Positions 4,913-6,653 of a stretch of DNA of 6,653 bases are shown piece by piece. Under the pieces are notes generated by a model. That model ran no database searches. It was not told where the DNA came from and worked only from the letters and a program-made list of their open reading frames with translations. The position numbers and the translations under genes were made by a program. The DNA is from Thermoplasmatales archaeon (GTDB taxonomy: Archaea; Thermoplasmatota; E2; DHVEG-1), in the NCBI GenBank assembly GCA_023140035.1, contig JAGLML010000057.1, positions 1-6,653 of the forward strand, in the 5' to 3' direction. Position 1 is the stretch's first letter. Every line of letters begins with the position of its first letter.

Positions 4913-4956
4913 TTTCGAAAACTATTATATGGTATACGGTTCTCATAATTTAAATA

Positions 4957-4977
4957 GAAAAATATATATAAAATATA
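4957..4977 (+). promoter_or_regulatory. TATA-box promoter of the LEA14-like gene
   Basis: GAAAAATATATATAAAATAT contains a strong TATA core (4963-4972) preceded by the BRE-like GAAAAA. Transcription about 25 bases downstream would begin at roughly 4990-4997, at or just before the ATG at 4997. No SD is present, so the mRNA is probably leaderless. Confidence 0.6.
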
Positions 4978-4996
4978 AAAGCATGTATAACCATAT

Positions 4997-6250
4997 ATGA
5001 GCACGAATCCTTCTAATTCATACAAAAGTAAAAGGAGAATAGCATTTACTCTTTTAGTAGTGGCAATCCTAATCATAAACGTAATAGCAAGTGTATTCAT
5101 TTTTTTAGATATACGGCTAATGGAAATGCCTGAAACCACCATAAAAGTTGACCTTATAGAAGTAAACTCAGAGGAAATAATAATCCATCATAGTATTGAA
5201 ATTTACAATCCAAATCAATTTGAACTCATAGTAGACAATTTTGAAGTTGTTGCCAACACAATTGACGGAGATGAAATTGCTAGACTGAAGATAGAAGGCG
5301 GATACATTCCTTCTCAAACAAACCGAACATTTGAGTCAAGCGATAGAATTGCATTTAAAGGTCAAGGATATAGTACTTTAACTAGTAAAATTACTGGTAC
5401 AGTGGGTGTAAAATTCCTTGGTTTGATAAAAAAGACTCTACCCGTAGCTATTAATGTTATAACATCTATAGGAGATGTAATCCATGATATTTCAGCTCCT
5501 ATTGTTCATATTTGGGGTGATTTTGGGGAGATAACACAAGAAGGTATAGATTTCACTGGAACAATTGAAGTATACAATCCTAACCCTTTCGAAATGTATG
5601 TTGAAGATATGTCGGTCGAAATAGAAACTGAAACCGGCGAAAGTGTTGGTAATTTGGACGTTACAGGTGGTACAATACCAGCCAAAAGTTCCTACAATCT
5701 GTATGGTACCGGGAGAATACTCATCGAGGCGCTAAATGCGAAGACACTTAATGTTAATGTGAGCACCTCAGCGGGAGTAAAGATAGCCGGAATAAATAAG
5801 TCAGTGCCTTTTTCTATTGACGCTCACTTAAATATGCCGAGGCTGGAAGATATACTATCCTCGGACACCCCTACTGAAGCCATAATAAAATCGGATATGA
5901 AAGCCACATTACGTGGCTTTATTAGCAATATGACGTTAGAGATTAACAATCCGAATAAGATAGGATTAATTGCTCGAGACATTGTCTTTTCAATATATAG
6001 GGCAGATAAGGATGAAAAAAAATTAATTGGCGAGTCTACTATTGGAGAAGCAGAAGCGGGACCTGAAGATACAACAGTTATCACTACCCAGATACTATTG
6101 CCTTACTCTAAATTGTTTTTTTCTAGAGGAAAAGGATTTCTTCCAGATGCGCTTTTAGTAATCGTGAGAACAAACATCACAATTCCCGGACTGGATACAC
6201 ACATATGGATAGGAGTCAGCGGTTATCAGGACATGCACCCGTTTTTTTGA
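4997..6250 (+). CDS. Membrane-anchored protein with three LEA14-like (LEA_2/WHy) repeats
   Basis: The 417-residue protein begins with a short basic segment (KSKRR, 10-14) and one transmembrane helix at about 15-37, so the remainder should face outside. Three related beta-sandwich repeats follow, each marked by the LEA_2/WHy signature of an N-P-N box before a hydrophobic strand: YNPNQFELIVDNF (70-82), YNPNPFEMYVEDM (193-205) and NNPNKIGLIARDI (317-329). Repeats 1 and 2 also share GGxIP (101-105 and 224-228) and a VGVKFLGLIKKTLPV / AGVKIAGINKSVPF hairpin. LEA14-like proteins are linked to stress protection in plants, and archaeal membrane versions are common, but their function is not established. 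Sequons such as N109, N254, N267 and N311 suggest glycosylation. The frame ends with seven Ts (6242-6248) inside the last codons, which may double as a terminator U-tract. The 3' half looks less AT-rich than the start. Confidence 0.85.
   Translation: MSTNPSNSYKSKRRIAFTLLVVAILIINVIASVFIFLDIRLMEMPETTIKVDLIEVNSEEIIIHHSIEIYNPNQFELIVDNFEVVANTIDGDEIARLKIEGGYIPSQTNRTFESSDRIAFKGQGYSTLTSKITGTVGVKFLGLIKKTLPVAINVITSIGDVIHDISAPIVHIWGDFGEITQEGIDFTGTIEVYNPNPFEMYVEDMSVEIETETGESVGNLDVTGGTIPAKSSYNLYGTGRILIEALNAKTLNVNVSTSAGVKIAGINKSVPFSIDAHLNMPRLEDILSSDTPTEAIIKSDMKATLRGFISNMTLEINNPNKIGLIARDIVFSIYRADKDEKKLIGESTIGEAEAGPEDTTVITTQILLPYSKLFFSRGKGFLPDALLVIVRTNITIPGLDTHIWIGVSGYQDMHPFF
5900..5920 (+). repeat. Perfect hairpin inside the LEA14-like coding region
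   Basis: AAAGCCAC at 5900-5907 pairs perfectly with GTGGCTTT at 5913-5920 around a five-base loop. It lies in the linker and start of the third repeat (residues 302-308). It is followed by ATT rather than a long T-run, so it is not a classical terminator. It may be incidental. Confidence 0.35.
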
Positions 6251-6269
6251 TTAAATATGAAAGTATTTA

Positions 6270-6302
6270 AAATCCAACCTTTAATTTCGTAATGTTGGAT
6301 TT
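6270..6302 (+). repeat. 9-bp perfect inverted repeat after the LEA14-like gene
   Basis: AAATCCAAC at 6270-6278 pairs with GTTGGATTT at 6294-6302 around a 15-base loop. It follows the T-tract at 6242-6248, so it may mark the 3' end of the upstream transcript. It also overlaps AT-rich sequence (TTTATAAAT, 6300-6308) that could be the TATA box of the glycosyltransferase gene, in which case it may be an operator. Confidence 0.45.
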
Positions 6303-6307
6303 ATAAA

Positions 6308-6331
6308 TGAATATTTGTTAGTAAATATTCA
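6308..6331 (+). promoter_or_regulatory. 9-bp inverted repeat directly upstream of the glycosyltransferase SD
   Basis: TGAATATTT at 6308-6316 pairs with AAATATTCA at 6323-6331 around a six-base loop. The right arm runs into the SD AGGAG at 6331-6335. As DNA it could be a dimeric regulator site next to a TATA box; as RNA it could partly mask the SD. The stem is almost all A-T, so stability is modest. Confidence 0.4.
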
Positions 6332-6345
6332 GGAGATAATAAAAG

Positions 6346-6653
6346 ATGGCAAGAATACTCTATGGATTATGTGGAGAAGGTCTCGGGCATGCCAGCAGGA
6401 GTAGAATTTTGATAAACCATCTTAAAAAAGAGCATAATATTAGAATCGTGGCTGGTGGGAAGGCTTACGATTTTTTATCGAGGGAATTTGATTGTGTGGA
6501 AGAAATCGAATCTCCAAGATTTATCTATGAAGGCAATGATGTTAGGCTATTCTACAGCATACTTGTTATGCTATATAGAACAATAGTTGGTACCCCGTTT
6601 TCTTTTTTAAAAGTCAGAAAGATTATCAAAGAGTTTAAACCAGATTTATTGAT
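6346..6653 (+). CDS. MurG/MJ1255-like glycosyltransferase, N-terminal part (cut by window end)
   Basis: Only the first 102 codons are visible. The protein begins MARILYGLCGEGLGHASRS, in which GEGLGHASR (10-18) is the glycine-rich loop typical of GT-B glycosyltransferases of the MurG/GT28 type and of archaeal MJ1255-like proteins. A Rossmann-like pattern follows, with a second strand IRIVAGGKAYDFL (about 34-46) and the segment KIIKEFKPDLL at the window end. It should transfer a sugar from a nucleotide-activated donor to a lipid or surface acceptor on the cytoplasmic side of the membrane; donor and acceptor cannot be told from this part. The start is well supported by AGGAGAT at 6331-6337, eight bases before the ATG. 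Unlike the two plus-strand genes before it, this one uses an SD. It lies 95 bases after the LEA14-like gene, with two inverted repeats between. Confidence 0.82.
   Translation, partial: MARILYGLCGEGLGHASRSRILINHLKKEHNIRIVAGGKAYDFLSREFDCVEEIESPRFIYEGNDVRLFYSILVMLYRTIVGTPFSFLKVRKIIKEFKPDLL

Noticed and set aside
4607..6084. Minus-strand frames at 4607-4843, 4858-5142 and 5824-6084
   Set aside because: Antisense to the phosphoesterase and LEA14-like genes, with no start signals; the second spans a promoter region.
1..6653. CRISPR array, insertion sequence or long tandem repeats
   Set aside because: No regularly spaced direct repeats, transposase motifs or terminal inverted repeats were seen on reading the window.

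Overview
The window reads as the chromosome of an AT-rich archaeon. Evidence: TATA-box promoters with 5' UTRs that are short or absent, Shine-Dalgarno (SD) sites matching the archaeal 16S tail, U-tract terminators, and archaeal-type families (dCTP deaminase/dUTPase-like protein, PRC-barrel, LEA14-like, MJ1255-like glycosyltransferase). A euryarchaeal or Thermoplasmatota-like source is my best guess, but nothing here fixes the lineage.

Layout. The left edge (1-148) holds the 3' end of a tRNA gene on the plus strand. Antisense to it, and running off the window, is the N-terminal piece of what looks like an SSV-type, tRNA-targeting integrase. It has a ribbon-helix-helix-like start followed by the motif CSRRDLN read through the tRNA, and it is broken by an in-frame TGA at codon 4. 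This suggests an old integration scar with an att site. Next come a stand-alone receiver-domain response regulator (187-576, minus), a 308-base intergenic region with several inverted repeats, and an orphan 97-residue ORF (885-1178, plus). A shared bidirectional hairpin terminator separates that ORF from a tandem PRC-barrel protein (1272-1832, minus).

The centre is a tight three-gene minus-strand operon, read from 3677 down to 2015: a membrane-anchored extracytoplasmic cyclophilin, a cytosolic cyclophilin, and a dCTP deaminase/dUTPase-family protein that lacks the deaminase glutamate. It is transcribed divergently from a secreted, purple-acid-phosphatase-like metallophosphoesterase (3785-4912, plus) through a common TATA-rich region. 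Downstream on the plus strand are a membrane-anchored protein with three LEA14-like (LEA_2/WHy) repeats (4997-6250) and the start of a MurG/MJ1255-like glycosyltransferase (6346 to the window end), preceded by two perfect inverted repeats.

How the genes fit together. Three products are predicted to act at or outside the membrane (anchored cyclophilin, phosphoesterase, LEA14-like protein), and the glycosyltransferase may make cell-surface glycans. The centre and right may therefore be an envelope-related neighbourhood, but this is inference from adjacency. I see no clear undescribed multi-gene system. The most notable items are the integrase remnant at the tRNA, the dUTPase-like active site, and the paired start signals in the cyclophilin operon.
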